DNA of 64,000 bases from Bradyrhizobium sp. WD16 (GCF_024181725.1 NZ_CP028908.1:3523501-3587500); one strand, 5' to 3'. Positions 52,572-62,258 are shown, numbered from the stretch's first letter. Program-made: numbers and translations. The notes: generated from the sequence alone by a model not told the origin.

Positions 52572-53200
52572 GCGAGATTCTGCTTTACGATTTCGAGCTC
52601 GACGAGAACTGCTACAAAGTGCGGCTGATGCTTTCGATGCTCGGCCTCGGTTACCGGAAGATCGCGGTCAACATGTTTCCAGGTCGCGAGCATCTCCAGC
52701 CGTCGCTGCTGGAGCTTAACCCGCGCGGCAGCCTGCCGATCCTCACAGACGGCGAGGTGGCGCTGTGCGAGGCCGAATCAATCCTCGCTTATCTGGTCCG
52801 GGCCTACGACGGCGGCGGCCAATGGCTGCCGGGGGAGCCGAAGCATTTCGGCCTGGTCGCGAGCTGGCTGCAGTTTGCCAGCCGTGAACTTCACGCGGCC
52901 TGGATGCTGCGCCGACACGCTGTGCTTGACGAACCCGCTGACGCGACGGCGCTCTGCGCCGTGGTTCGCAGGGCCTTCAGATTGATGGAAGATCACATGA
53001 CGGCGCGTGGGTTCGACAATGCCGAGTGGTTCGTCGGCGATGGGCCGTCATTGGCCGAGATCGCGCTGTTTCCCGCGATCGCCCTGAGCCGGGATTTTGG
53101 TGTCGACCACGAGGCCTATCCGGCATTGCGGCGCTGGATGCGCCGAGTACGCTCGATCCCCGGTTTCCTGACAATGCCCGGAATTCCGGACTACTACTGA
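52568..53200 (+). CDS. Glutathione S-transferase-like protein, NdmE-like candidate
   Basis: A 210-residue GST: thioredoxin-fold N-domain (ILLYDFELDENCYKVRLMLS; LELNPRGSLPILTDGEVALC; ESILAYL) and helical C-domain (GDGPSLAEIALFPAIALSRD; RRWMRRVRSIPGFLTMPG). The usual catalytic Ser/Tyr/Cys is near ENCYKVR. It starts GTGA within the Rieske gene stop. In P. putida methylxanthine breakdown a GST-like protein (NdmE) is needed to hold the Rieske oxygenase and reductase together; the same arrangement is possible here, as are ordinary glutathione conjugation roles. Confidence 0.8.
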   Translation: MSEILLYDFELDENCYKVRLMLSMLGLGYRKIAVNMFPGREHLQPSLLELNPRGSLPILTDGEVALCEAESILAYLVRAYDGGGQWLPGEPKHFGLVASWLQFASRELHAAWMLRRHAVLDEPADATALCAVVRRAFRLMEDHMTARGFDNAEWFVGDGPSLAEIALFPAIALSRDFGVDHEAYPALRRWMRRVRSIPGFLTMPGIPDYY

Positions 53201-53242
53201 GCAGAGCTGCGCCATTCAGATTCCACACCAGGCAGAGACGAC

Positions 53243-55051
53243 ATGACCCGATCTCGACTGACCCGCTTTACAGTTGCGCCGCTCCACTCCATGACGCGTC
53301 GTCTCGCTGACGTCGCCGCCGGTCGTGTGGCGCCGGATCTCGTCATTGCGGGTGCCCGCATGCTCTCGACCTATTCCGAACGTTTGATCGACGGTCGTGA
53401 AATCTGGATTAGCGGCGGCCGCATCGCGGCGGTCAAGCCGGCCGGCAGCTGCAAGAAAACGGCCGGCAATGTCCCTATCTACGACGCCGCGGGCGGCATC
53501 ATCGCGCCGGGGCTGGTCGATCCGCATATCCACATCGAATCCTCGATGGTCACCGCATGCGCTTACGCCGAGGCCGCATTGCTCAACGGCACCACGACGA
53601 TCTTCTGCGACAGCCATGAAATCGGCAACGTCATGGATGTTGCCGGGGTGGAGGCGATGCTCGAGGACGCCCGTGAGGCGCCACTCTCGATCTTTCTCAC
53701 CGTTCCGAGCACGGTGCCGGCGACCTCGCCGGAATTCGAGACCGCGGGTGGCGATCTGACCGCCGACAAGATCGCCGCTCTGTTCGACCGTTGGCCGGAG
53801 GCGGTCGGCCTCGGCGAGAAGATGGATTTCGTGCCCGTCACGATGGGCGACGAACGCAGTCACGCGATCCTGGCCGCGGCGCTCAAGCGCGGCCGTCCGG
53901 TCTCGGGGCACGTCTATGGTCGCGAATTCGTCGCCGCCTATGCCGCGAGCGGGGTCACCGACACCCACGAAGCCATCGATCGCGACATCGCGGATGACCT
54001 GCTGGAGGCGGGGGTGTGGCTGTTCCTGCGCGGCGGGCCCCCGACGACGCCCTGGCACAGCCTGCCCGAGGCGATCAGAACCATCACTGAACTCGGCGCA
54101 TCGCACAAGCGTGTCGCGGTCTGTACCGATGACCGCGATGCCGACGATCTGCTCCACTTCGGTCTCGATTGGGTGGTGCGGCAGGCGGTCAGGGCTGGCA
54201 TGTCGCCGGAGCAGGCATGGTCGATGGGCTCCTTGCATGGCGCTACGCGGTTCGGGGCGGAGAACGAAATCGGTGGTCTCGGCGGTGGCCGGCGCGCTGA
54301 TCTCGTCCTGATGGACGAAGCTCTCAAACCCCAGTCGACCTGGTACGGAGGTGAACTCGTTGTCGACCGGGGCCGGATCACCGCGGTGCTCGATCAGGCG
54401 CTGTCGCATCGTTATCGGTATCCGAAGGCAGCCTACGCGACCGTCAAGCTTCCGACGGAGGTCAAGTTGACCCCGGAGCTGCCGGCCAGAGACTGTACCG
54501 TCAACGCAATCCGGACCGAGTTGCCCGGCATCACGCTGGCTCACCACCGGATGACCATCGAAGCGGCAACAGACTGGCCAACCCTGCTCCAGCGCCATGG
54601 CCTGTGCTTCGTTGCGGTGGTCGAGCGGCACGGCAAATCGGCAGGCAACGTAGCGCACGGCCTGCTCAAGGATTTCGGCCTCACGCGCGGAGCGGTGGGC
54701 TCGAGCGTCGGTCACGATAGCCACAACATCATCCTCGCCGGCACCAATGAGGAGGATATGCAGGTCGCGCTCGAGGCGATCAGGCAGCAGCAGGGCGGCG
54801 TCTGCGTCGTCGCCGACGGCGAGGTCAAGGCTCTCGTGCCGCTGCCGATCGCCGGACTGCTGTCCGACAAACGCGTCACGGTGGTTGCCGAAGAGGTAAA
54901 GCGCCTGAAGCAGGAGTGGGTCGAAGCGGGTTGCACCATTCCCTACATGGGATTCAACCTAATTCCGCTGTCGGTGATCCCGGAGATCCGCATCACGGAC
55001 AAGGGGCTTGTGCTGGTGCCCGAAATGCGTCGGGCCATGTTGTTCGAATAG
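53243..55051 (+). CDS. ade: Adenine deaminase
   Basis: A 602-residue enzyme converting adenine to hypoxanthine. Metal-site motifs: [20 protein letters not shown] (HxH), [45 protein letters not shown]. The C-terminal part ([36 protein letters not shown]) is the Ade-specific domain. Length and motifs fit the AdeC/YerA family. It is the last intact gene of the plus-strand unit with Rieske protein and GST, supporting a purine-related task for the whole cluster. Confidence 0.92.
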   Translation: MTRSRLTRFTVAPLHSMTRRLADVAAGRVAPDLVIAGARMLSTYSERLIDGREIWISGGRIAAVKPAGSCKKTAGNVPIYDAAGGIIAPGLVDPHIHIESSMVTACAYAEAALLNGTTTIFCDSHEIGNVMDVAGVEAMLEDAREAPLSIFLTVPSTVPATSPEFETAGGDLTADKIAALFDRWPEAVGLGEKMDFVPVTMGDERSHAILAAALKRGRPVSGHVYGREFVAAYAASGVTDTHEAIDRDIADDLLEAGVWLFLRGGPPTTPWHSLPEAIRTITELGASHKRVAVCTDDRDADDLLHFGLDWVVRQAVRAGMSPEQAWSMGSLHGATRFGAENEIGGLGGGRRADLVLMDEALKPQSTWYGGELVVDRGRITAVLDQALSHRYRYPKAAYATVKLPTEVKLTPELPARDCTVNAIRTELPGITLAHHRMTIEAATDWPTLLQRHGLCFVAVVERHGKSAGNVAHGLLKDFGLTRGAVGSSVGHDSHNIILAGTNEEDMQVALEAIRQQQGGVCVVADGEVKALVPLPIAGLLSDKRVTVVAEEVKRLKQEWVEAGCTIPYMGFNLIPLSVIPEIRITDKGLVLVPEMRRAMLFE

Positions 55052-55069
55052 CGGAGCAGCCCCCAGGAT

Positions 55070-55303
55070 ATGGACCCGCACCGGCTCGGCCCGATCTCGA
55101 CCCGTCTGCACTATTTTCAGCGCGTCGCCCGACTTGGTTCGATCGGGCAGGCGGCACGGCTCCTGAACGTCGCGCCGTCGTCGATCAGTCGCGTGGTGAG
55201 TTCGCTTGAGGAGGAACTACGGACTCCGCTGTTTGAGCGCGTTCGCCAGCGCCTTAAGCTGACCGGCGCCGGTGAAATCCTGCTGTATCGGACGCGGGCA
55301 AGC
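55070..55303 (+). pseudogene. LysR-type regulator, N-terminal HTH fragment
   Basis: About 75 codons encode a LysR HTH: RLHYFQRVARLGSIGQAARL, NVAPSSISRVVSSLEEELRT and [20 protein letters not shown]. The LysR continuation ('LLYR...') is then lost and replaced by other sequence. The effector domain is missing. Confidence 0.8.
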
Positions 55304-55313
55304 GGAGGGCGTC

Positions 55314-55585
55314 ATGGCCAGAGTGCGAGCTGTCGATGCCGCGGTGCGTGTGCTTGAGAAGGAAGGCGTCACCTGCGCGGTCGGGGTTCCCGGCGCCGCG
55401 ATCAACCCGCCCTCTTCGGCGCTGAAGGCGCGCGGTAGGATCCGCCGCATCCTGGCGCGACACGTCGAGGGCGCTTCCCACATGGCCGAGGGATACACCC
55501 GGGCGGCGCCTAGCAATGTCGGGCTCTGTCTTGGCACGTCCGGTACTGCCGGCACCGACATGGTCACGGGTATCCATTCAACCGC
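55314..55585 (+). pseudogene. Glyoxylate carboligase, N-terminal fragment
   Basis: After AGCGGAGGGCGTC the frame begins [20 protein letters not shown] and continues [20 protein letters not shown] and [20 protein letters not shown], the Gcl N-terminus with its ThDP-PYR domain signature. After 90 codons it ends in unrelated sequence. Gcl acts after allantoin breakdown to glyoxylate, so the fragment may once have belonged to a purine degradation operon. Confidence 0.8.
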
Positions 55586-55761
55586 AAATCTTCAGCCCGC
55601 GAGAACTGGTCAGCGGGCTGTCTCAGGACATGACCGTGCTTCCCGGCGATCTGATCTGCTGCGGGACCTGGCTCGGCGTTGGAACCATGAAGGACGCCGT
55701 CAACCGGATGACGATCGCGATCGACGGGATTGGCGAACTGCACAACGAATTCCGGCAATGA
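55585..55761 (+). pseudogene. Fumarylacetoacetate-hydrolase-family protein, C-terminal fragment
   Basis: In the frame ending at 55761: [20 protein letters not shown] then [20 protein letters not shown] and [18 protein letters not shown]. This is the C-terminus of an FAH-family protein (LLPGD.I.cGT..GVG.mK). The N-terminal two thirds are lost and it is joined directly to the Gcl fragment. Confidence 0.78.
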
Positions 55762-55785
55762 AGGCGTTGCGAACCGTCGACGGCG

Positions 55786-56232
55786 TCAATCGTTGAGATC
55801 GTCTCCCCTGATCTTCTTGCATGGGGTCGCACTGGTCGACGATATTCGCACCAGCCGTTCCATGGAATTGGCGACGCGCTGGAGATCCTTCCGGGACAGA
55901 AAGCGCAAAGTCGCACGCGGATAGGCCTCGCAGAACTCCGACAGTGTCGCCGCTGTTGCGGCGATATTGTCCCGCTTGGGGATGACGGCGATGCCACCGT
56001 CGGCCAGCAGAAACGCGTCCTTGACGTTGGACATGCCGATGGCCGCCATGCAAATCTTGAAGAGATCCCGATAGGCTTGTGGCGGCTCGGGCAGGTCAGC
56101 AACGTTGAGCACGACGTCGCGGCTTTTGCCGCAGCTCTCGGCATGCGCGGGTCGTTCCGCTGCGAGGAGGAAGGCCGCAGCGACAAGCGCTGCTGCTGGT
56201 CGCGAAAGGCCCTTGCGCATGCCGCGGCTCAT
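55786..56232 (-). CDS. Secreted hypothetical protein
   Basis: A 148-residue protein with a signal peptide ([20 protein letters not shown], cleavage after AHA) and a mature part with several cysteines ([47 protein letters not shown]), probably periplasmic with disulphides. No family recognised. It lies 4 bases after the GT4 gene stop, so is the last gene of that minus-strand unit. Confidence 0.6.
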   Translation of the reverse strand: MSRGMRKGLSRPAAALVAAAFLLAAERPAHAESCGKSRDVVLNVADLPEPPQAYRDLFKICMAAIGMSNVKDAFLLADGGIAVIPKRDNIAATAATLSEFCEAYPRATLRFLSRKDLQRVANSMERLVRISSTSATPCKKIRGDDLND

Positions 56233-56236
56233 GTCG

Positions 56237-57424
56237 TCACTCGCCAACGCGGAGCAGCGCGGTCTGCTGATTGTCATTCCGGCTCGCGGGCGCGGGCAAG
56301 CCGTAGGTCGCTGCCGCGCAACGCTCCCAGGACAGCATCTGTGCGTGCGCCAGAGCGCCGGCCGAGAGGCGGTCCCGTACCTCGCGATCATCGGCCAGCA
56401 CGGCGATGGCGCGCGCGATCGCGTCGACCGAGGGCGCGACAAGGAGGCCCGACTCCTCGCCGATGACCGCGTCAGGCACGCCGCCGATCTCCGTGGCGAC
56501 GCTGGCGAGGCCGCCGGCCGCCGCTTCGAGGTAGACCAGGCCGAATCCTTCGACGCGTCCCGAAGAGTCCGGCACGCCCGTGAGGCAGAAGAAGTCGCTG
56601 GCGCCGTAAAGATCGCGGATCTCGCTGTCCGGTCGCGGCCCCAGCAGCCGGATGTCGCAGTCCGACGATGCGCAGAGTCCTCGCAGTTCGCCGACGTAGT
56701 CGCTCTCGCCATCCGGGCCGATCACGAGCCATATGATACGGCGGCGCAGCGCCTCCGGCAAACGGACCAGCGCCGCCAGGGTCATGTCGTGGCCTTTGCG
56801 ACGTGTCAGGCGGGCGACAGTCACCATCACGATGCTGCTGTCGGCGATGCCATAAGCCCGTCGCGTAGAGTCCCGTTCCCTGCGCTGGCCGAACCAGTAG
56901 CTTGAAACCCCAAGCGGGATGGCCTTGACGCGCTGCGGCTCGATGGCGAAGCGTTGGCGAAACAGATCGCGCGTGTAGCGGCTGTTGGCCGCCACCACGG
57001 TGCGGGGACCGAAGACACCAGCGCTCCGAATGGCCAAGCGCTTCGCCGGTGTCTGCGTCTCGTTGATCTCGGTGCCATGCACAGTGACCACCAGGCGGGC
57101 GCGCGTTCGGTTTCGCGCCAGTCCCAGCGGGATGAAGAATGGCCAGTCGGCGGCATGGACCACGTCATAATCGTGCGCTGCGATCTGGCGCCGTGCGAGC
57201 ATGATCTTCGCCGGAAGATGGCGCATCGAATGCAGGCCGCCCTGAAATCGCAGGACCTGGAACGGCAAGTCTCGATCGTGCGACGAAGTCTCGCTGAAAT
57301 AGTCGGGGGCAATCACCGTAAGGCGCGCACCGAGGCTGGTCGCCGCCGCGGCAATCTCACGCACATAGGTGCCGATACCGCCGGTCGCCGGCGCAAATTC
57401 GCTGGTCAGCAGGAGAATATTCAC
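56237..57424 (-). CDS. GT4-family glycosyltransferase
   Basis: A 395-residue GT-B glycosyltransferase. N-domain: MNILLLTSEFAPATGGIGTY (glycine loop), DVVHAADWPFFIPLG, VVTVHGTEIN. C-domain: VARLTRRKGHDMTL, VIGPDGESDYVGELR and the E-x7-E motif around GRVEGFGLVYLEAAAGGLAS. It would add a sugar to a lipid-linked repeat unit. It is followed in the same direction by the secreted hypothetical gene and lies after another GT4 gene. Confidence 0.85.
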   Translation of the reverse strand: MNILLLTSEFAPATGGIGTYVREIAAAATSLGARLTVIAPDYFSETSSHDRDLPFQVLRFQGGLHSMRHLPAKIMLARRQIAAHDYDVVHAADWPFFIPLGLARNRTRARLVVTVHGTEINETQTPAKRLAIRSAGVFGPRTVVAANSRYTRDLFRQRFAIEPQRVKAIPLGVSSYWFGQRRERDSTRRAYGIADSSIVMVTVARLTRRKGHDMTLAALVRLPEALRRRIIWLVIGPDGESDYVGELRGLCASSDCDIRLLGPRPDSEIRDLYGASDFFCLTGVPDSSGRVEGFGLVYLEAAAGGLASVATEIGGVPDAVIGEESGLLVAPSVDAIARAIAVLADDREVRDRLSAGALAHAQMLSWERCAAATYGLPAPASRNDNQQTALLRVGE

Positions 57425-57433
57425 GACACCCTC

Positions 57434-58711
57434 TCAGCAGGAGGCTGGAGTACCGACCATCCGGCGGGAATTCTGGATTTCCTGATGGTAGCGGAAGACA
57501 CGGGCAAGTTGCGTGCCCGGCGTGAAGCTCTCGATTTCCTCGGCAATGCCGACCGGATCGAGGGCGCCGCGGACGATCGCGCCTCGGATCTCGACAAAGC
57601 GTCCTGCGAGCTGCTCGATCATCACCTCTCGCGATTCACTGCGTGGCACCAGAAAACCGCTTTTGCCGTCGCGGATGACGGCCTCGAGCTGGGGCAAGTG
57701 AGTGGCAACGACCGGGCGGCCGACCGCGAGGGTCTCGAGAACGAAACGCGGCATGCCCTCGAACTCGGATGTCAGAATCCCGCAATGGGCTCCGGCCAGC
57801 GTCGCCGCCATTCCGATGGCGTCCTTGAAGCCGTGCCGGATCGTTAGGCTCTCGATCGCGCTGAACTCCGCGAAACGATGGGGATCGCTGGTCCCGATGT
57901 AATGGAACTCGACCTTGCCGTTCAGCCGCTGGCGGACAAGGTCGATGGCTTTGAACATCAGCGGCGGGTCTTTGAACTCGTCGAGACGCCCGGCGAAGAC
58001 GATGCGGAACGGCTCGATTTCCCCGGGGAAGGGCCGTGGTTCGAAGATCTCGGTGTTTACCCAGGTCCACAGGGTGTCGATCTTTTCCCGTTGCCTGGGA
58101 TAGGTTTGCTGCAGGCGCTCGGTGATGAAGGGATTAACGCAAAGAAACCGCTCGCTCGCGTTGACGGCGAAGCGCTCGCCGGCATTGTGCACGAAGGAAT
58201 ATTTGCGCAACAGCGAATCCATCTGCAGCTTGGGAGCGCCCTCGCCGTGGAGCATCTGGATGAACGGCAGCCTCAGGACCGCGGGCAACCAGGAAAACTC
58301 GACGCGGCGGAGGTCGACCGTGCAGCGACGAGCGCGCAGCAGCCTGGCGATGGTTCCGAAATTACGCACCAGTGCGACGAAGAACTGTCCTGTCAGCGAA
58401 CTCCGGATGCTGCGCGCCGCCTCGCGAGCCTGCTGGTCCGAATAGCGCAGGATCGGGAGGAAGTCGAAGGTGCGGCCACGAAAGGTCACCTTGTGAATTC
58501 GTCCGAGCTCCATGTCCCCGATCGAATCCACGCCGATGAACAGAAGATCGGTATCTTCGGGATGAAAGGTGATGAAGTCCCGGATATAGGTTTCGAGGCC
58601 GCCAACCTTCTGACCGCGCGGATCGAACGGGTGAATCAGGCAGATGTTGTACTTTCGCTTCGCATAGCCGGCGTTGCGGGCGCGTTGGGCGAGCGTCAGG
58701 GGCGATATCAT
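57434..58711 (-). CDS. GT4-family glycosyltransferase
   Basis: A 425-residue GT-B enzyme: YNICLIHPFDPRGQKVGGLE near the N-terminus, C-domain FAGRLDEFKDPPLMFKAIDL, then LTSEFEGMPRFVLETLAVGR (E-x7-E motif) and ESFTPGTQL. It starts at the ATG 58711, which overlaps the stop of the WecG-type gene (ATGA, 58708-58711). Both GT4 genes, WecG-type, flippase and acyltransferases form one polysaccharide locus. Confidence 0.85.
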   Translation of the reverse strand: MISPLTLAQRARNAGYAKRKYNICLIHPFDPRGQKVGGLETYIRDFITFHPEDTDLLFIGVDSIGDMELGRIHKVTFRGRTFDFLPILRYSDQQAREAARSIRSSLTGQFFVALVRNFGTIARLLRARRCTVDLRRVEFSWLPAVLRLPFIQMLHGEGAPKLQMDSLLRKYSFVHNAGERFAVNASERFLCVNPFITERLQQTYPRQREKIDTLWTWVNTEIFEPRPFPGEIEPFRIVFAGRLDEFKDPPLMFKAIDLVRQRLNGKVEFHYIGTSDPHRFAEFSAIESLTIRHGFKDAIGMAATLAGAHCGILTSEFEGMPRFVLETLAVGRPVVATHLPQLEAVIRDGKSGFLVPRSESREVMIEQLAGRFVEIRGAIVRGALDPVGIAEEIESFTPGTQLARVFRYHQEIQNSRRMVGTPASC

Positions 58712-59514
58712 GCGGCTTTCCTCGTCCGAGCATTTACAATTTGGGGGAGGCTGCGGATCACCAGGCGGGGGATCGTCGCCATGCATTTCACGTAACGGGG
58801 CCCCAACCGCCGCGGGTCGCTCAACACGCGCCAAGCCCATTCGAGGCCGGTCTTCTGGGTCAAGCTCGGCGCCCGGTACTGGGTGCCCGCGATGAAATCG
58901 AGTGCGGCGCCAATACAGAGAAATCCGGTTCCGTCGAGTTCGTCGAGACACCGCGCCGCGAAGATCTCCTGACGCGGCGCGCCGAGCGCCACAAAACACA
59001 ATCGCGCGCCGGACGCGCGGATCAACTCGATCGCCGCGTCGGCTTCCGCCGAATAGGGATCGAATCGCGGGCCGGGCGAATAGGTGCCGACTACCCTCAG
59101 TCCAGGGTAGCGGGCGGCCATGCGTCTTGCCGTTCGATGAAGCGTCAGGCGGCTCGAGCCGAGCAGGAAAATCGGAATATCCTCTCGTCCGGCCTCCTCG
59201 CACAGCGGGTGGACAAGGTCGGCGCCGGTCGTGCGCTTCAACCGCACGCCGGCGAGGCGGCCGAGCGCCACAATGGGAAAGCCGTCGGCCGTGACAAAGC
59301 GCGCGCGCCGGTAGGCGGCGCGAAAGTCGGGCTCGCGGGCAAGCTTTTCGACATGATCGAGATTGATCGTACAGACGCTGAAACTCTCGCCCGCCTGAGC
59401 CGCGGATACGATGGACGAGACAGCTTCCGACATCGTGTGAATGTTGATCTCGATGCCGTCGACGCTGAGATGGCGCCGCTGCATGTCTGCGTCCCGCATG
59501 TGGATCTCCGTCAA
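58708..59514 (-). CDS. WecG/TagA/CpsF-family glycosyltransferase
   Basis: A 268-residue GT26 enzyme: VDGIEINIHTMSEAVSSIV, the substrate motif VTADGFPIVALGRLAGVRLK, then RTTGADLVHPLCEEAGRED and FVALGAPRQEIFA with the GAALDFIAGTQYRAP signature. It transfers UDP-ManNAc/GlcNAc-type sugars onto a lipid-bound intermediate as an early step of surface glycan synthesis. Start could be 59514 or the in-frame ATG 59499. It is upstream of the GT4 gene with 4-base overlap. Confidence 0.88.
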   Translation of the reverse strand: MTEIHMRDADMQRRHLSVDGIEINIHTMSEAVSSIVSAAQAGESFSVCTINLDHVEKLAREPDFRAAYRRARFVTADGFPIVALGRLAGVRLKRTTGADLVHPLCEEAGREDIPIFLLGSSRLTLHRTARRMAARYPGLRVVGTYSPGPRFDPYSAEADAAIELIRASGARLCFVALGAPRQEIFAARCLDELDGTGFLCIGAALDFIAGTQYRAPSLTQKTGLEWAWRVLSDPRRLGPRYVKCMATIPRLVIRSLPQIVNARTRKAA

Positions 59515-59687
59515 TCGGCGCCGGCGAGCAGGAAAGTCGTCGTGCAGCGTATTGGAACCGGTTGCACGTTCGAATTCTGCGTTGCGGATTCGTCAGTCAT
59601 CAAAACGAACCATTGCGACGCAACAATGGCGTCGTTCACGGCGGGATGCGGAACATAGCGGCATCACGTCGATATACGTTCGACGAA

Positions 59688-60800
59688 ATGGAGATCTGCA
59701 TGCGCACTGGAATTTCGCGGCGGCAAATGTTTGCGATGACTGCCGCAGCCGGCCTGGCGTTACGAGGCGGAACCGCGACGGCGAAGGCCGAGCAGAGCCT
59801 CGGCGCGGTGGCAGCAGCCAATGGCTTCACGTTCGGTTCTGCGGCCGGTCCGGTCATCGACAAGGATCTCGCGTATCGTGAGCTCTACACAACCCACGCG
59901 AAAATCATCACCACAGATATTGCGCTGAAAATGGGCACGATCGCGCCGCAGCCTGGTCCGAAGCAATTCGCGAGCGCCGATCGCCTGCTTCAATTCTGTG
60001 CACACGACAACATCCCGATGCGCGGCCATTGTCTGATTTGGAACGAGTGGGTTCCGTCCTGGATCAAGGCGATGAGCAAGGCGGAGCGACAGACATACTT
60101 CGATCAATATATCGAAGAGGTGGTTGGGCGTTACGCGGGCAGGCTGCAGTCATGGGACATCGTCAACGAGCCGTTCTGGCCAGGCCACAAGGCTCCCGGC
60201 GGATATCGACTGGGGCCCTGGTACGATGCTTTCGGAACCGACTATATCCGTCGTGCCTTCGAACGGGCGACGTCCGTCGACAGCAGGACGCCGTTCGTTC
60301 TGAACGAGGCGCAGACCGAGCGCGACGATGATGTCGGGCGCACGGTTCGCGCCGGGCTGCTACGCCTGGTCGATGAACTCAAGGACGCCGGCGTCCGGCT
60401 TGATGCGGTGGGCCTGCAGGGACATCTTCAACCGGGCTATCCGCATGATGCCGGACGGTTCGCCGAATTCGTCCACGCCCTCGGCGAACGCAAGGTCGAC
60501 ATCTATATTACCGAGTTCGACGTCCGCGACGATACCTTCCCCGACGACATCGCGGTGCGGGATGCGATGATCGCCGAAACCGCAGAGAAGTTTCTCAATA
60601 CGGTGCTGCGGATTCCGGCGGTGAAGACCGTCATCACGTGGGAACTCTCCGACAACTATTCCTTCTATACGGATGCGGCACGCAAGGCGAATCCTCTGGC
60701 CGAGAGGCTGCCGCGTCCCCTGCCGTTCGACAGCGAGTTGAAGAAGAAGCCGCTGTATTATGCGATGGTTCGGGCCTTTCAGAATGCCCGGAAGGCGTGA
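59688..60800 (+). CDS. GH10 glycoside hydrolase (endo-1,4-beta-xylanase-like) with Tat signal
   Basis: A 370-residue protein. Tat signal GISRRQMFAMTAAAGLALRG. GH10 core: LIWNEWVPSWIK, acid/base glutamate in SWDIVNEPFWPGH, LNEAQTERDDD, GLQGHLQPG and nucleophile glutamate in DIYITEFDVRDDTF; VITWELSDNYSF near the end. The start at 59688 or 59700 gives a normal signal peptide. In a polysaccharide locus, GH10-like enzymes are likely to trim or degrade the cell's own glycan rather than plant xylan. It stands divergently to the WecG-type gene. Confidence 0.85.
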   Translation: MEICMRTGISRRQMFAMTAAAGLALRGGTATAKAEQSLGAVAAANGFTFGSAAGPVIDKDLAYRELYTTHAKIITTDIALKMGTIAPQPGPKQFASADRLLQFCAHDNIPMRGHCLIWNEWVPSWIKAMSKAERQTYFDQYIEEVVGRYAGRLQSWDIVNEPFWPGHKAPGGYRLGPWYDAFGTDYIRRAFERATSVDSRTPFVLNEAQTERDDDVGRTVRAGLLRLVDELKDAGVRLDAVGLQGHLQPGYPHDAGRFAEFVHALGERKVDIYITEFDVRDDTFPDDIAVRDAMIAETAEKFLNTVLRIPAVKTVITWELSDNYSFYTDAARKANPLAERLPRPLPFDSELKKKPLYYAMVRAFQNARKA

Positions 60801-60812
60801 TGGTGGGGGGCA

Positions 60813-62255
60813 TCACGCCTCCGATTGCTGGGTCCGCGGCCGCAGCAACTTGAACAGGGTGGGTACATAGAGGGTGGCGAGGACGATGGAATAGACGGCT
60901 GCGCCGGCGAAAATATGCGCAAACAGAGCGAGATAGTTTTCCGCCGGCGGCAGCGCGTTCAGCACCAGCGCCATCAGCGCGGCCGCCGGGACGATGCGTA
61001 GGAGATGACCCAGCGGCAGGGTCAGTCCGAAGCGCAGGAACCCGATGGCGAAGCTGGCGCCCGCCGCGAGCGCAGCCGACAGCACGGCGGCAACAGCACC
61101 GCCGACGATGCCCCACAACCAGATACAGACGACGCTGGCGATCACGGTCGTGACGGCGTCGATGGCTGCGACGACGGTTAAGAGCCCGGTCCGGCTGTGC
61201 AGAAGGAAGACCTGATCGCCGAAATGGGCGCGAAAGTTGCGGATGGCGCCCGCCAGCACCGAAAGCGGCAGGATCGCGAGGGTAACCTGTTGGAACGGCT
61301 TTGCGATCAGAAGTTGGACGAACTCCGTGCGCAGCATGTAAATGCCGACGACACTGGGCGCGAGGATCGCGACTAGAAGCGCACTGTTGTCGGCGAGCTG
61401 GCGCATCGCGGCCGTGCTGCCGCCTTCCTCCATCTGCCTGACAGCGATTGGATATGCCGCGGCGGTCACCAGCATGGCCGCGACGGCGGCGGCGCGCTGG
61501 CCGAGACCGTAGCCGACCGCGAACAAGCCGGCGGCGGCGACACCCTGCATTTCGTCCACGATGAAGCGGGAGGCATTGAGCCCGACCCAGCCGAGGGCAC
61601 CGCCGATGATCAGCGGAATGCCGTATTGCAGCGAATGACGGACGATCTTGCGGTCGACCGGCCAGAGGCGGTAGCCATGGCCGATCTTCGGCAGAACGGC
61701 GGCGACGGCGACGAATTGCGCGACCGCGTAGCCGGCGAGCGGCCATTCCGGCTCGTGACCGAGTATCCTGATCAGGGCGACGCCGAGGACAAACCCCACC
61801 GCGGGGCCGACGATCTGCTGGACCGAATAGACGCCGATCTGGTGCTGTACGCGCGCTCGCTCGCCGATATAGAGGTTGAGGGAGCGCGACACGACGTAGG
61901 CGACGACCGCGATGAGCAGGGCAGGGCTGGCATCCGGGGCGATGAGGAGCAGCAGGATCGCGACCACGATGGTGCTCTGACCCAGGACCGAGCCGAGAAG
62001 GACCGCATTCTCGGTTCGATAGAAGCTCTGGCGAGATTCGTCACCATCGAGGAAGCGGCCGAAGAAGCGCAGCGCATATTGCGACCACCACGAAATAAAG
62101 CCGATCTGGAGCAGTTCGTGGGTCGCGGTGATGAGGGTGATCACGCCGACTGTCTTCTCGTCGACGATATGCGTCCAGACGACCATGGCGATCAGCTGGA
62201 ACAGTGGGCCGACGACCTGTGCGGGAAGATAGAGCAGGGTCTGTTTCAGAAGCAT
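60813..62255 (-). CDS. Wzx-like polysaccharide flippase
   Basis: A 480-residue protein with 14 or so TM helices; N-terminus LLKQTLLYLPAQVVGPLFQL, then GITLITATHELLQIGF-like segment, FVVSRSLN-like and SLQYGIPLIIGGALGWVGLN typical of the MOP/oligosaccharide exporter family. It should flip lipid-linked repeat units to the periplasm. It is next to the GT and acyltransferase genes and starts 3 bases from the acyltransferase stop. Confidence 0.85.
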   Translation of the reverse strand: MLLKQTLLYLPAQVVGPLFQLIAMVVWTHIVDEKTVGVITLITATHELLQIGFISWWSQYALRFFGRFLDGDESRQSFYRTENAVLLGSVLGQSTIVVAILLLLIAPDASPALLIAVVAYVVSRSLNLYIGERARVQHQIGVYSVQQIVGPAVGFVLGVALIRILGHEPEWPLAGYAVAQFVAVAAVLPKIGHGYRLWPVDRKIVRHSLQYGIPLIIGGALGWVGLNASRFIVDEMQGVAAAGLFAVGYGLGQRAAAVAAMLVTAAAYPIAVRQMEEGGSTAAMRQLADNSALLVAILAPSVVGIYMLRTEFVQLLIAKPFQQVTLAILPLSVLAGAIRNFRAHFGDQVFLLHSRTGLLTVVAAIDAVTTVIASVVCIWLWGIVGGAVAAVLSAALAAGASFAIGFLRFGLTLPLGHLLRIVPAAALMALVLNALPPAENYLALFAHIFAGAAVYSIVLATLYVPTLFKLLRPRTQQSEA

Positions 62256-62258
62256 CGC

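Noticed and set aside
53216-54724. Long minus-strand frame opposite adenine deaminase
   Set aside because: Antisense of a gene with clear family motifs; the sequence has no recognisable domain.
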